A DNA stretch of 64,000 bases from Solibacillus sp040273735 (GCF_040273735.1 NZ_JBELZM010000019.1:1-64000); one strand, 5' to 3'. Positions 52,212 to 61,659 are shown, counted from the stretch's first letter. The notes: generated by a model not told the origin, from the letters alone. Made by a program: numbers and translations.

Positions 52212-53642
52212 TTATTTCTCTGTTAAAAATACCGGATTTGTAAAAGCTTTATGCTTAAAGATTTGATAAATATAAATGAAAGAAACTAGGACTGTACAGC
52301 TTAAACCAATGACGACACCAGTTTCATAAGCAAGCGCAAATCCTTCTGGCGCTACCATTGAGTATACAAATACTACAGAGGTCATGAATAGGGCTGGTAA
52401 ACCTGCAATCCAGTGGAACTTGCCTGATTTCAATAAATACGATGTTGCAACCCAAAGCATAACTGTTGCAACCATTTGATTCGTCATCCCTACATAACGC
52501 CATAAGAATTGATAATCAATTGTTGATAGGAAAAATGCGGGTGCTGCAACTGCAACTGTTGCAAAAATTGGTGTTGTACTATTTTTTGAAAAACGAGAGC
52601 CTAAAAAGTCTAACACAATCATGCGTGCTGAACGTAATGAAGTATCACCTGTTGTAATTGGTAAAATTACAATCCCTAATATTGCTAAAATACTACCAAA
52701 TGTACCAAGTAATGCAATTGAAATTTCATCTACTACACCACCTGCACCAATTTCGGAGATTTTTGGTAATAATTCTTCTGTACCGCCATAGAAACTCATA
52801 CCAGCCGCACACCAAATTAATGCAATGACACCTTCACCAATCATGGCACCGTAGAAGACTTTACGACCTTCCGATTCTTTCTTGATTGTTCTTGAAATTA
52901 TCGGGCTTTGTGTAGAGTGGAAGCCAGAGATTGCGCCACAAGAAATCGTGATCATTAATAATGGCCAAACCGGTAAATCATTCGGATGCATATTAGTTAA
53001 AGATACTTCAGGAATCGCAATACCTGAAGTGACTAGTGATACTAATACCGCACCGGCCATAATGATTAATACTGCACCAAATAGTGGATAAATACGACCG
53101 ATAATTTGATTGATCGGTAAAATTGCTGCTAATAAGAAGTAGATGAAAATCGCAATAAGTGCTGTCATAAATGTAAATCCTAATTTTGACGAAAGAACAG
53201 CAGCAGGTCCTGCAGTAAAGGCAGCAGCTACTAAAACCATTAATACTACTGAAACGATATCAGTGAAGACACGCATTACTTTACCTAAATAACGTTGAAC
53301 AAGTGCTGGGAATTGTGCGCCTCCATGACGTAATGATAACATCCCTGCAAAATAGTCATGAACGGCACCTGCAAAAATACAACCAAATACGATCCAAACC
53401 ATTGCAACGGGTCCATACAATGCACCTGCAATGGCACCGTAAATAGGTCCAAGCCCTGCGATATTCAATAATTGAATCATCCAGCCCTTCCAGGCAGGCA
53501 TGGGCATATAATCTAAATTATCAGCTTTTGTATAAGCTGGGGTCGGTGTTGCATCATTAACAATAAACACTTTTTCAATAAACTTTCCATATATGATATA
53601 CCCTACAATTAATAGAGCAATCGAACCAAGAAGTGTATACAT
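52212..53642 (-). CDS. cstA: Carbon starvation protein A family transporter
   Basis: A 476-residue CstA-family membrane protein (short form; E. coli CstA has ~700 residues). Signatures: GPIYGAIAGALYGPVAMVWI, GAVHDYFAGMLSLRHGG, FHSTQSPIISRTIKKESEGR, ITTGDTSLRSARMI and the C-terminal FLWRYVGMTNQM. Family members import pyruvate or peptides during carbon limitation. Many helices (about 13). GGAGGA precedes the ATG. Monocistronic. Confidence 0.9.
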   Translation of the reverse strand: MYTLLGSIALLIVGYIIYGKFIEKVFIVNDATPTPAYTKADNLDYMPMPAWKGWMIQLLNIAGLGPIYGAIAGALYGPVAMVWIVFGCIFAGAVHDYFAGMLSLRHGGAQFPALVQRYLGKVMRVFTDIVSVVLMVLVAAAFTAGPAAVLSSKLGFTFMTALIAIFIYFLLAAILPINQIIGRIYPLFGAVLIIMAGAVLVSLVTSGIAIPEVSLTNMHPNDLPVWPLLMITISCGAISGFHSTQSPIISRTIKKESEGRKVFYGAMIGEGVIALIWCAAGMSFYGGTEELLPKISEIGAGGVVDEISIALLGTFGSILAILGIVILPITTGDTSLRSARMIVLDFLGSRFSKNSTTPIFATVAVAAPAFFLSTIDYQFLWRYVGMTNQMVATVMLWVATSYLLKSGKFHWIAGLPALFMTSVVFVYSMVAPEGFALAYETGVVIGLSCTVLVSFIYIYQIFKHKAFTNPVFLTEK

Positions 53643-54053
53643 ATATCTTCCTCCAATATTTCTGATAACTCAAATTATAGTAATGGAAGGTTACATTTGT
53701 AAACACAATTTTTAGAAAATTCAGTATAAATATTGATTAAAAGTGTAAATATATAAATAAAATATAGATAAACAAACATTATGTAGTGAAAACTGTTATA
53801 TAAAAATATATTAAAAATCAAATAATTTTTGATAGAGATTTATAGATATCCGTAATAAATTGATAAAAGTAGAAAAAATCTATTAAATTTCCAGTAAAAT
53901 GTAAAATTATCAAATACCTCTCTGAAAATGGCTGTGCATACTTATCACATCCTTATACATCACCATTAATAGAATCAACCCCATATTTCGTTGATGTTCC
54001 ATACCCTGCATACGCAAAATTGCAGAAGAAATTGTGAAGAAGCTAAGACCGTA

Positions 54054-54119
54054 GGGAAAGTCAAAGAAGCAGGAGAAGAAGTGAAGGGTAGCAGTAATGG
54101 GTTAAGCCATGGTACTTAA
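54054..54119 (+). pseudogene. Decayed copy of the YtxH 3' end
   Basis: GGGAAAGTCAAAGAAGCAGG and the following ~45 bases match the last 65 bases of the YtxH gene (from about 51998 to 52062) at roughly 85% by eye, including GAAGTGAAGGG and AGCAGTAATGGG. No reading frame continues upstream. It lies between cstA and the aldehyde dehydrogenase gene. Confidence 0.75.
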
Positions 54120-54177
54120 AATTAAATGTCCCATATCAGATCCTGAAAGCACAGGGTACAGATAAGTAAATAGACAA

Positions 54178-54216
54178 AAATAAGAGCATTAACCAATTGG
54201 GGATTAATGCTCTTTT
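54178..54216 (-). terminator. Terminator for the aldehyde dehydrogenase gene
   Basis: AAGAGCATTAA pairs with TTAATGCTCTT; T-runs are present on both sides (TTATTTTT on the minus strand). Confidence 0.75.
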
Positions 54217-54230
54217 CTTTTGAAATACTT

Positions 54231-55709
54231 TTATTCAGGAATGTAAGGTAATTCTAAGTCGTTTGGCAGGTTGATGACATGAGTTTCTGTGTAAGATTTG
54301 ATGCCATCTAATCCGTATTCGCGACCTACACCTGATTGTTTAACTCCTCCAAATGGGAAACGAACATCTAATCCTTGAATTGCGGCAGTGTTAATCATCG
54401 TTGTACCTGCTTCAATGCGACGAGCCACTTTTATAGCATGTTCTTCTTCTCCCCAAACGGAACTTGTTAAACCATAAATGCTTTCATTGTGTAATTGAAT
54501 CACTTGTTCTTCATCATCATATGGAAGGATTGGAACAGTAGGACCAAATTGTTCTTCTACTACCACACGGTCGTGAACATCTGCACCTAATACGAGTGTT
54601 GGTTGTAGGAAGTAACCGTTATCCATTAATTCAGGGTTTATAATTGTCCCTAATGGAATAATTTCTGCTCCTTTATTTTTGGCATCCTCCACTAAACTTT
54701 TTACATATTCTACTTGGTTTTTGTTATTTACTGGACCGACTGTAACATCTGGATTAAATGGGTCGCCTACTTTAATCCATTTGTTTGCTGCTTCAATATA
54801 TTTTTCAACAAACGCATCATAGATTGAACGGTGGACATAGACACGTTTTGCAATCATGCAAATTTGACCTGCTGTTAGGAAGTTGGAAATAACCATTCTT
54901 CGTAATGCGCGTTCATCGTTAACATCAAAGTCATTTAATACGATTGCTGCATCATTACCGCCAAGTTCAAGAGTCATTTTTTTAATCGTTTCAGAAGCTG
55001 CTTTCATAATATGTTTAGCAGTATTTGTACCACCTGTGAAGGCAATTTTCGCAACTTTAGGGTTGGAAGTAAGTTCAATTCCAACTTCTGCATCTCCGTT
55101 AACTAAGTTCAGTACACCAGCAGGGAATTCGTCCGCAATAATTTCAGCTACACGACTTACCGCTAAAGGGGCAAAAGGACTTGGTTTTAGTACCATTGTA
55201 TTACCTGTTAACAAAGCAGGAGCAATTTTGATTGTTGAAAGGGAAATCGGATAGTTCCATGGCGTAATCGCGGATACAACACCGATTGGATCATGTGTAA
55301 TGATTGTTCGACCTGTTTCATGTTTACGATCTTCGGGAGCTGTCACTTTTTTCACATTGTCAACGGCGAATTCCATCCACATAAGAGAAACAGCAATTTC
55401 TCCTTGAGCATCATAAAGCGCTTTCCCGTGTTCACGAGATAATAACTCAGCGATTTCAGGCGTTGCTTCTTTTAACTTCTGAATGGCACGTTGCATTCTT
55501 GCGATACGATCTTCCACATCACTCCAAGCCCAAGTTTTAAAGGCTTCGTATGCCGCATCGATTGCCTGGATTGTTTCCTCTCTCGTATTATTTGGAGCGT
55601 AACCAGCAATTTGCTCCGGGTGTGTTGGATTTTCACGCGTAATTTTTTTATCTGTTTGTATTTTTTCGCCATTAATAATAGCGTTAACTGTAATTGGTGT
55701 ATTATTCAT
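54231..55709 (-). CDS. Aldehyde dehydrogenase family protein
   Basis: A 492-residue NAD(P)-dependent aldehyde dehydrogenase. NAD region TPWNYPISLSTIKIAPALL, catalytic Glu in LELGGNDAAIVL (~residue 247), catalytic Cys in TAGQICMIAKR (~residue 281) and the late EQFGPTVPI and NTAAIQGLDVRFPFGGVKQS motifs. The sequence sits near succinate-semialdehyde/glutarate-semialdehyde dehydrogenases; the substrate is uncertain. Monocistronic; the ATG lies a few bases after GAGGGG. Confidence 0.92.
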   Translation of the reverse strand: MNNTPITVNAIINGEKIQTDKKITRENPTHPEQIAGYAPNNTREETIQAIDAAYEAFKTWAWSDVEDRIARMQRAIQKLKEATPEIAELLSREHGKALYDAQGEIAVSLMWMEFAVDNVKKVTAPEDRKHETGRTIITHDPIGVVSAITPWNYPISLSTIKIAPALLTGNTMVLKPSPFAPLAVSRVAEIIADEFPAGVLNLVNGDAEVGIELTSNPKVAKIAFTGGTNTAKHIMKAASETIKKMTLELGGNDAAIVLNDFDVNDERALRRMVISNFLTAGQICMIAKRVYVHRSIYDAFVEKYIEAANKWIKVGDPFNPDVTVGPVNNKNQVEYVKSLVEDAKNKGAEIIPLGTIINPELMDNGYFLQPTLVLGADVHDRVVVEEQFGPTVPILPYDDEEQVIQLHNESIYGLTSSVWGEEEHAIKVARRIEAGTTMINTAAIQGLDVRFPFGGVKQSGVGREYGLDGIKSYTETHVINLPNDLELPYIPE

Positions 55710-55986
55710 ACTAAACCCCTCCGAATAGTGAGATTATCTTACAATAACTATATTATTCCTATTTAAGTTAGTGTTCAAGTTAGTTGCTCATACTAGAAAT
55801 TACCTTATTTAATACCAACTCCAGTTTGTGTGTATCAAAATTTTATAAGAAGTATTAAGAAAACTAAGTAAATGCATTCTTCTCAACACTCATACTTTTT
55901 ATACAATTATCAGGTCAGATTGGGGAGACTGCTTAAGTATGGTTAAAGAATTTTGAAATCACGCGCATAAAGGAGTTTAGAAGATA

Positions 55987-56013
55987 GGTGGGAAAGTGAA
56001 TGGAGACAGCATA
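55987..56013 (+). pseudogene. Second decayed YtxH fragment
   Basis: GGTGGGAAAGTGAA matches the YtxH gene exactly over 14 bases, and the next bases (TGGAGACAGCATAAT) align with GGGAAGCAGTAAT after skipping the segment between two GTGAA repeats. Short, so chance is possible, but the order of both pieces is right. Confidence 0.4.
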
Positions 56014-56130
56014 ATAAATTGTTGTTTTAGCAATGTCCAACTTATTCCCTTATTAGAAGTGCTTTCATCATCTCAATAGCACATAAATCCACTTTTTTGT
56101 GGAAGGCTATTTTCATGTGGAGGTGTAGAA

Positions 56131-57483
56131 ATGGGGAATAAAGCGTCGGGTGCTAACGACGAAAAAGCAAATCTTACTTGGTGGCAATTATCTCTTATTG
56201 GAGTAGGCTGCACTATTGGTACAGGGTTTTTTCTTGCTTCAAGTATAGCGATTAAAATGACAGGTCCTTCTGTTATCTTGGCCTTTATAATGGCTGCTAC
56301 AGCAACATATATTGTGTTTGAGGCTCTTGCTAAAATGATTGCATCGGATCCACAGAAAGGATCTTTTCGTACCTATGCTAAAAAAGCATACGGACGTTGG
56401 GCTGGTTTTAGCAGTGGTTGGGTTTACTGGTGTTCAGAAATCTTAATTATAGGCAGTCAACTTACCGCAATTTCATTATTAACTGAATTTTGGTTTCCTG
56501 ATATTAAATTGTGGATTTTCGCAGCAATCTATGCAGTTCTCGGTCTCATTGTTCTATTTATAGGAGCAAAAGCATTTGGAAAATTGGAAAGCGTATTCGC
56601 TGTGATGAAAATTGCAGCTATTTTTATGTTTATTATAATTGCAACTTTAGCGCTGACAGGTGTGATTGGCGAAAAATCAACTCCGGACCTCCCCCAATCC
56701 GTGAATGAATTTTTCCCGAAAGGCTTCATCGGATTTTGGAGCGCTTTAATATTCGCATTTTATGCCCATGGCGGGATCGAAGTAATGAGCATAATGGCGA
56801 TCCATCTTAAAAATAAAGAGGATGCACCTAAATCAGGTAAAGTGATGCTTGGGCTGCTTGGAATCATTTATGTGACCGCACTTTCGTTAGCACTATTACT
56901 GAAGCCATATGATAAGTTCAAGGAGAGCAAGAGTCCGTTTGTCGAGGCTTTATCAGGCGTCCATAATATCGATTTTTTCCCGCATGTATTTATCGCAGCA
57001 ATTATTATTGCGGGGTTTTCAACAATGTCTGCATCATTGTTTTCGGTTACCACCATACTTGTGACAATATCAGAGGACGGAGACGCTCCAAAAATCTTCA
57101 GTAAACAAAAGAAAAAGAAGCTCAAAATGCCATTACCTGCAATTGCTTTAACATCTTTGGGGCTTGTACTTTCTATCATTACGTCCTTATTACTGCCGGA
57201 TAAAGTATACGAATATATAACGACTGCTGCAGCATTAATGCTACTTTACAACTGGCTGTTTATTTTAGTCATGTACCCGAGGTTAGTTGAGACGACTACT
57301 TTCGATAAAGTGAAAAGAATTATTGGAATATTACTAATCAGTTCTGCAGTTAGCGGAACACTTTTACATCAGACGAGTCGTCCAGGCTTTTTTATAAGTT
57401 TAGTATTTCTCGCAGTAATCGGTAGTATAGTCTTTTTTATGCGAAAAAAATGGAAGAAGGAAGAAGCTCAAAATAATGCTTGA
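56131..57483 (+). CDS. APC-family amino acid permease
   Basis: A 450-residue permease with twelve hydrophobic segments. Family features: WWQLSLIGVGCTIGTGFFLA (helix 1, with the GxGxG-like binding turn), GSFRTYAKKAYGRWAGFSSG, and FYAHGGIEVMSIMAIHLKN (helix 6). It is a close fit to the amino acid-polyamine-organocation superfamily. The substrate is unknown; aromatic or basic amino acids are typical of near relatives. GGAGGTG precedes the ATG. Its 3' end overlaps the convergent LysE gene by 16 bases. Confidence 0.9.
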   Translation: MGNKASGANDEKANLTWWQLSLIGVGCTIGTGFFLASSIAIKMTGPSVILAFIMAATATYIVFEALAKMIASDPQKGSFRTYAKKAYGRWAGFSSGWVYWCSEILIIGSQLTAISLLTEFWFPDIKLWIFAAIYAVLGLIVLFIGAKAFGKLESVFAVMKIAAIFMFIIIATLALTGVIGEKSTPDLPQSVNEFFPKGFIGFWSALIFAFYAHGGIEVMSIMAIHLKNKEDAPKSGKVMLGLLGIIYVTALSLALLLKPYDKFKESKSPFVEALSGVHNIDFFPHVFIAAIIIAGFSTMSASLFSVTTILVTISEDGDAPKIFSKQKKKKLKMPLPAIALTSLGLVLSIITSLLLPDKVYEYITTAAALMLLYNWLFILVMYPRLVETTTFDKVKRIIGILLISSAVSGTLLHQTSRPGFFISLVFLAVIGSIVFFMRKKWKKEEAQNNA

Positions 57484-58097
57484 AAAGCCTGAACACCAAA
57501 GTAAATACCGAATCCGATCATTGCAAGCGATGAGATGATGGAAATCGTATTTATGAATCCGGTCGATAATAATTTGCGGGCTCCACTGGATATAGCGGCC
57601 ATCAGCGTATCCCACAACATTATTCCAAGGATGACGGCCAGGCTATTGACAATTATTTGATTATCCGTAGTAACTTTGTTTGTTTCCGCAAGAACTGAAC
57701 CATAGATTCCAAGCCAAAAAAGGATAGTTAGCGGATTCAATAGTGACATGAGAAAGCCTGTTAATAAGGAATGTCTAAGACGAGTAGTTTTTTTATTGGT
57801 TTTTAAAGCTATCTCAATCTTATGTAGAGAAAGTAAATTCTCTATCCCGGAATATGTAAGAACAAAACAACCAAATGACCAGAGAAATACTTTTACTGGA
57901 GAGTATTCAATAACTTGGCCAATGCCGAAATAAACCATTATCATGTACAAAATATCAGCTGTCAATGCACCGATGCCAAAGATAAGCGCATGAAAAAAAC
58001 CGTTTTTAATTCCTGTATCTAGCTGCGCTGCGTTGACAGGACCGATAGGCGCAGCTAAGGATACACCTAAAAAAATGTAAGCAGCTATTGAGTTCAA
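57468..58097 (-). CDS. LysE/RhtB-family amino acid exporter
   Basis: A 209-residue protein of the LysE superfamily: AYIFLGVSLAAPIGPVNAAQ (conserved GPxN), GALTADILYM (helix 2-3 region) and GFLMSLLNPLTILFWLGIYG (NP motif). Six helices. It would export amino acids. Start: TTG 58097, 7 bases after AGGAGGG; the open frame goes back to 58157 but lacks a ribosome site there. Convergent with the permease gene, overlapping its end by 16 bases. Confidence 0.88.
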   Translation of the reverse strand: MNSIAAYIFLGVSLAAPIGPVNAAQLDTGIKNGFFHALIFGIGALTADILYMIMVYFGIGQVIEYSPVKVFLWSFGCFVLTYSGIENLLSLHKIEIALKTNKKTTRLRHSLLTGFLMSLLNPLTILFWLGIYGSVLAETNKVTTDNQIIVNSLAVILGIMLWDTLMAAISSGARKLLSTGFINTISIISSLAMIGFGIYFGVQAFQALF

Positions 58098-58297
58098 AAA
58101 TAGCCCTCCTTTAAAATGATGTCTGTGCATCTTATTCAAAAAGGGTGACTTGTACAACTATAAAAATGGATTTTATTTCAATAACTAAGTAGCCCTATAC
58201 CAGTGGAAAGGTAAAGGGCTGTAAATAGAGGTATTTTTAATGTCACTTTGAATCTTGCAAACTCAACCATTAAAGATGTTCGTACAAAGGAAAAAAT

Positions 58298-58324
58298 ACA
58301 ATCTCCCCTATAGGGAGACTGTAA
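58298..58324 (-). terminator. Terminator after the Asn-rich gene
   Basis: On the minus strand, AGTCTCCC pairs with GGGGAGATT around TATA, followed by GTATTTTTTCC. Short but well placed. Confidence 0.6.
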
Positions 58325-58332
58325 TAGTAATA

Positions 58333-58524
58333 TTACTTGTTATTGTTGTTATTTTTGTTGTTCTTATTAAAGTTAATGTTGTTGTTTTTGTTGTTACGGT
58401 TAATCTGATTTTGATCATTTAAATTGTCGAAGTTGAAATCTTCACCAAATTCAAATTCATTATTATTGTTCTTATTATTATTGTTATTTCGTTGACGTTT
58501 AATATTAAGGTTATTATTTTCCAC
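58333..58524 (-). CDS. Asparagine-rich 63-residue protein
   Basis: About 32 of 63 residues are Asn, mostly in runs of 3-5 with Lys, split by an acidic/aromatic island EFEFGEDFNFDNLND (residues ~23-37). The ribosome site AAGGAGGTGA is perfect and 6-7 bases before the GTG start, and a terminator follows, so it is a true gene despite the low complexity. No signal or membrane segment. Asn-rich small proteins in sporeformers are often coat-associated; that is only a guess. Confidence 0.7.
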   Translation of the reverse strand: MENNNLNIKRQRNNNNNKNNNNEFEFGEDFNFDNLNDQNQINRNNKNNNINFNKNNKNNNNNK

Positions 58525-58793
58525 AGCAACTCACCTCCTTAACAAAAGTTAGAATGGCTTAAACAGCTTTAAAAATACTCAAATTTCAGTTGAAAGTTTT
58601 TCCTTGAGGTGGATAAATCCAATTTACATACACAAATCACGCATACAAACAAGTGTTCCTGTATAAAATAGAGAGTAGGGAAAATTTGTGCCGCTATTGG
58701 AAAACAACTTATAAATAGTTGAAGAAAGACGGTGGGAAAACAAACATCAATTCTTAGCGGTATGTCCAACAATCAGAAAAGCGAGTGGTCAAA

Positions 58794-59165
58794 ATGCATA
58801 AAGAATTCATGAAATTTAGCGATGATATTCACCGGTATATTGTACTGGAATTATTTTTAAAAACACTCGAGCGTGATAGGGATTGCATTTCCGAATTAAA
58901 AATGAGAGACGTACTGGAAGAATGGTACGATTCCAAAATTAATGAAACCTTTCTTGAATTTAAAAAGCTAAGGGACTTTTTATATAAGAAAGGATGTAAA
59001 ATAGAAAAGCAGAAATCTGATGATTATATGACCTATTATTTTATATTGTTTAGGGGTTACGATGAAACGAGAAGTTATGGAAACATTGCTTTACGCAACT
59101 GGGTGAGCGAAGAAATGAAACGTATATTAGGAATGAAGTACCAAACACCCGCCGACAGGAAATAA
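58794..59165 (+). CDS. Hypothetical cytosolic protein
   Basis: A 123-residue protein rich in Lys, Glu, Phe and Tyr, mostly helical by appearance (EFMKFSDDIHRYIVLELFLK, then a C-terminal SEEMKRILGMKY). No membrane segment and no motif I recognise. The start is ATG 58794 after GAGTGG; an in-frame GTG at 58785 is possible. Confidence 0.6.
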   Translation: MHKEFMKFSDDIHRYIVLELFLKTLERDRDCISELKMRDVLEEWYDSKINETFLEFKKLRDFLYKKGCKIEKQKSDDYMTYYFILFRGYDETRSYGNIALRNWVSEEMKRILGMKYQTPADRK

Positions 59166-59291
59166 AGTCCGCTTTTCTTCAATAAAATTGTAATCTGGTC
59201 ATTGAGTCATATCGTTCTTCAACAATGGGGCTCGATTCTATAAAGGCTGCCGCCAAGTATACTATAATTATTACATAGGGGGGCGAAAAAA

Positions 59292-59447
59292 ATGGATTAT
59301 ACTAAAATCTATAACGAGGAATTGATTACCTTAGTAAAAGGGAAAATACAGTCAGTCGGTGAAGTTAAAGCGGTGAAGTTTGTGAGAGAACAAACAGGGA
59401 TGTCTTTAATACAGGCAAAAAAATTTGTAGATTTTTGCAAAGAATAG
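59292..59447 (+). CDS. 51-residue mini protein resembling the ribosomal L7/L12 C-terminal helix pair
   Basis: MDYTKIYNEELITLVKGKIQ, then VKAVKFVREQTGMSLIQAKK and FVDFCKE. The segment recalls the IKxVREATGLGLKEAKxLV helix-turn-helix of the L7/L12 C-domain that contacts translation factors. GGGGGG precedes the ATG by 9 bases. Small proteins of this sort occur in Bacillales; function unknown. A frameshifted DUF3219 gene begins 10 bases after its stop. Confidence 0.7.
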   Translation: MDYTKIYNEELITLVKGKIQSVGEVKAVKFVREQTGMSLIQAKKFVDFCKE

Positions 59448-59457
59448 GGGTGATTTC

Positions 59458-59737
59458 TTGGTCAGTAAAATAATTTTAGATGAAAGAGCAATTCAATTAA
59501 ATAGCTATAAAGAAGAAAAAGTAAATGGGCTCTATAAAGTCTCAGTCATTTTTGACGTGACAAGCAAGGAATATCATGACATTGCAACTTTACAATGGAA
59601 CATTTGACGTTAAGATTCCCGAAATAGATATAATGTTTAGAGGAACGATATTTAACTACTCCACATCTATTACAAATCTGTATGAAAAAGATCAGGTAAG
59701 ACAGTATAAATTGACTTTAGTGGAAGTAAAGGACTGA
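59458..59737 (+). pseudogene. DUF3219 (YkvR-like) gene with a frameshift
   Basis: From TTG 59458, after GGGGTGA, the frame reads VSKIILDERAIQLNSYKEEK and continues to HDIATLQWNI and a stop. In another frame, YNGTFDVKIPEIDIMFRGTI continues without a break to VEVKD and TGA 59737. Joined, they give a ~92-residue DUF3219 protein. The shift is at the T-run 59589-59591 (ACTTTACAATGG). Mutation or sequencing error. Confidence 0.8.
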
Positions 59738-59743
59738 AATTTA

Positions 59744-60766
59744 ATGAGATTAAGCATATTGGATCAATCACCTATCTCTTCAAATCAAACTGCTGGGAAT
59801 GCATTAAATTGGTCAATGAAATTAGCACAGGCAGGGGATGGACTAGGATATACAAGGTACTGGATTGCCGAACATCATGATTTATCTGGACTAGCATGCC
59901 CTGCACCTGAAGTGATGTTAAGCTACATTGGAGCTAACACGAATCGAATTCGTATAGGATCTGGCGCAGTCTTATTGCCTCATTACCGACCATTTAAAGT
60001 TGCTGAGATCTTTAATACGTTAGCGACACTATTTCCAAATCGAATTGATTTAGGAATTGGACGAGCGCCAGGCGGATCCGCTGAAGCGATGACTGCTTTG
60101 TCTGGTAACTTTATAAAAAATGTTGGGAACTTTCCTTACATATTGAGAGACCTACTTTATTTTTTAGATGATGATTTTCCAAAGAATAACGAATATTCAA
60201 AGTTATCGGCTTCTCCCATACCTGAAAATCCGCCATTACCTTGGCTCCTAGGGACTGGTAAGAAAAGTGCTTTACTCGCAGCGGAAAATGGATTGCCATT
60301 TACTTTTGGTCATTTTATGAGCGATCAAGATGGAGCTGCTATTATTAATGAATATATTGATAGCTTTAAACCAAGAAAAGAAGGGCAAACGCCACAAGTC
60401 ATCGTTACGGTTAACGTTATTTGTGGAGAGACAACGGAAAAAGCCGAAGAAGTTGCAGCAAGCTTTCTCATCTGGTCCTTACAAATGGAAAAAGGGGAGG
60501 GCCAACAAGGGGTTCCTTCTATAAGTGAAGCTAAACAATATAAACTAACTGAAAGAGATAAAGAAACATTGGAAAAAGTTAGACAAAAAATGATTATTGG
60601 TAATCCTCAAGAAGTGAAACAGAAATTATTTGAGTTAAAAAAAGAATACCAAGCTGATGAAATGATGATTAATACAATCACATATTTACCGGAAGATCGA
60701 ATCCGCTCCTATGAACTAATTGCAAATGAAGTATATTTAGAAGGAAATAAGCATGAGAATAACTAA
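59744..60766 (+). CDS. LLM-class flavin-dependent oxidoreductase
   Basis: A 340-residue luciferase-like TIM-barrel protein. Signatures: MRLSILDQSPIS, YTRYWIAEHHDLSGLACPAPE, RIGSGAVLLPHYRPFKVAE and RIDLGIGRAPGG. This is the group-1 bacterial luciferase-like family, which uses FMNH2 to oxidise unknown substrates. The last ~60 residues include VRQKMIIGNPQEVKQKL, the typical C-terminal segment. Ribosome site is weak (GGACTGA); it may be translated with the gene just upstream. Confidence 0.9.
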   Translation: MRLSILDQSPISSNQTAGNALNWSMKLAQAGDGLGYTRYWIAEHHDLSGLACPAPEVMLSYIGANTNRIRIGSGAVLLPHYRPFKVAEIFNTLATLFPNRIDLGIGRAPGGSAEAMTALSGNFIKNVGNFPYILRDLLYFLDDDFPKNNEYSKLSASPIPENPPLPWLLGTGKKSALLAAENGLPFTFGHFMSDQDGAAIINEYIDSFKPRKEGQTPQVIVTVNVICGETTEKAEEVAASFLIWSLQMEKGEGQQGVPSISEAKQYKLTERDKETLEKVRQKMIIGNPQEVKQKLFELKKEYQADEMMINTITYLPEDRIRSYELIANEVYLEGNKHENN

Positions 60767-60914
60767 CATTTAATACAATGGAAGCTGCAGTAATTTGGAC
60801 GAATTGACTACAAAGATAAGCTTTTCCAAAATCAGATGATTGGCAAATGAAACCTCCTAGATATTTTACATATATAATGAACCATCACACATTCTATATA
60901 GAGGAGGTGTGAAT

Positions 60915-61154
60915 ATGGGGAAGAAAGTTTCGAAGGCGAATCATGGAAAAACAGGAGTCGAACTAATAAGTGAAGCATTTGGCATGTCAAAAAACGACAG
61001 CGAAGCATTATTAGCCCAGGCGTCGGAAGTTCAAACTACGGACATTCCTTTCGGTAAAGAAGATGTATATGCAAGGGATAGTACAACAACAACTTTGAAC
61101 AATTTACATGAAGATAATACATCCGCCATTTTAGATCGAAATGGGCCAAGGTAA
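60915..61154 (+). CDS. Small hypothetical protein (79 residues)
   Basis: MGKKVSKANHGKTGVELISE, then a polar, Thr-rich and probably disordered stretch (DSTTTTLNNLHEDNT) and an acidic end. No membrane segment or family recognised. The AGAGGAGGTG site is excellent. It is followed by a strong terminator. Small, polar proteins of this size with strong ribosome sites in sporeformers are often spore-associated, but nothing here proves it. Confidence 0.65.
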   Translation: MGKKVSKANHGKTGVELISEAFGMSKNDSEALLAQASEVQTTDIPFGKEDVYARDSTTTTLNNLHEDNTSAILDRNGPR

Positions 61155-61217
61155 TTATTGTAAGTGAATCAATTGTGACTTAAGGCAATTCTTCCTTTAG
61201 AGTAACAAAACTTTACA

Positions 61218-61264
61218 ATCCCTTAAATAAGAGCGTATGTTCTTAATTTAAGGGGTTTTTTATT
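61218..61264 (+). terminator. Rho-independent terminator
   Basis: CCCTTAAATAAGA pairs with TCTTAATTTAAGGG with one bulge, then T6. Confidence 0.82.
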
Positions 61265-61515
61265 TTCAATATTTTTAGCGTTTATACATTTAAAACTAAT
61301 TTCCGTACACACTGGTGCAAAGATAAATCATTAGAGGGAGATACAGCTGGTAAGCTACCAAGCGCAGTAATTAATTGTACATATTAAATAAGAAAATAAG
61401 CTCGTCATTTTTGATTGCACTCAGTGTAATGGGCTTTTTTATTTTGGCTGAGCAAAAAAAAATTTATTACTTTAGTTTAACGATCGGGAAATATTGCGGG
61501 TTGGATAGGGGAAAT

Positions 61516-61614
61516 ATGGTTGATTTGATTCGAAAAGGCCGAATTATGGCAGGAGACACAAAACATAGGGCATTTCTATCGTTTTTCCAAAAAGAAGAGA
61601 AGAAAATACCATAA
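61516..61614 (+). CDS. Possible 32-residue peptide
   Basis: MVDLIRKGRIMAGDTKHRAF and LSFFQKEEKKIP, from an ATG after TAGGGG. The open frame extends upstream to 61375 but crosses a hairpin with a T6 tract, so only the end is plausible. Nothing recognised; could be spurious. Confidence 0.3.
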   Translation: MVDLIRKGRIMAGDTKHRAFLSFFQKEEKKIP

Positions 61615-61659
61615 TATGATATTTTTAATTCGGCAAATAAATATTTTTAGGAGGTATTT

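Noticed and set aside
61375..61515. Upstream extension of the 32-residue peptide frame
   Set aside because: It spans an AAGCTC/GGGCTT hairpin with a T6 tract and lacks a ribosome site.
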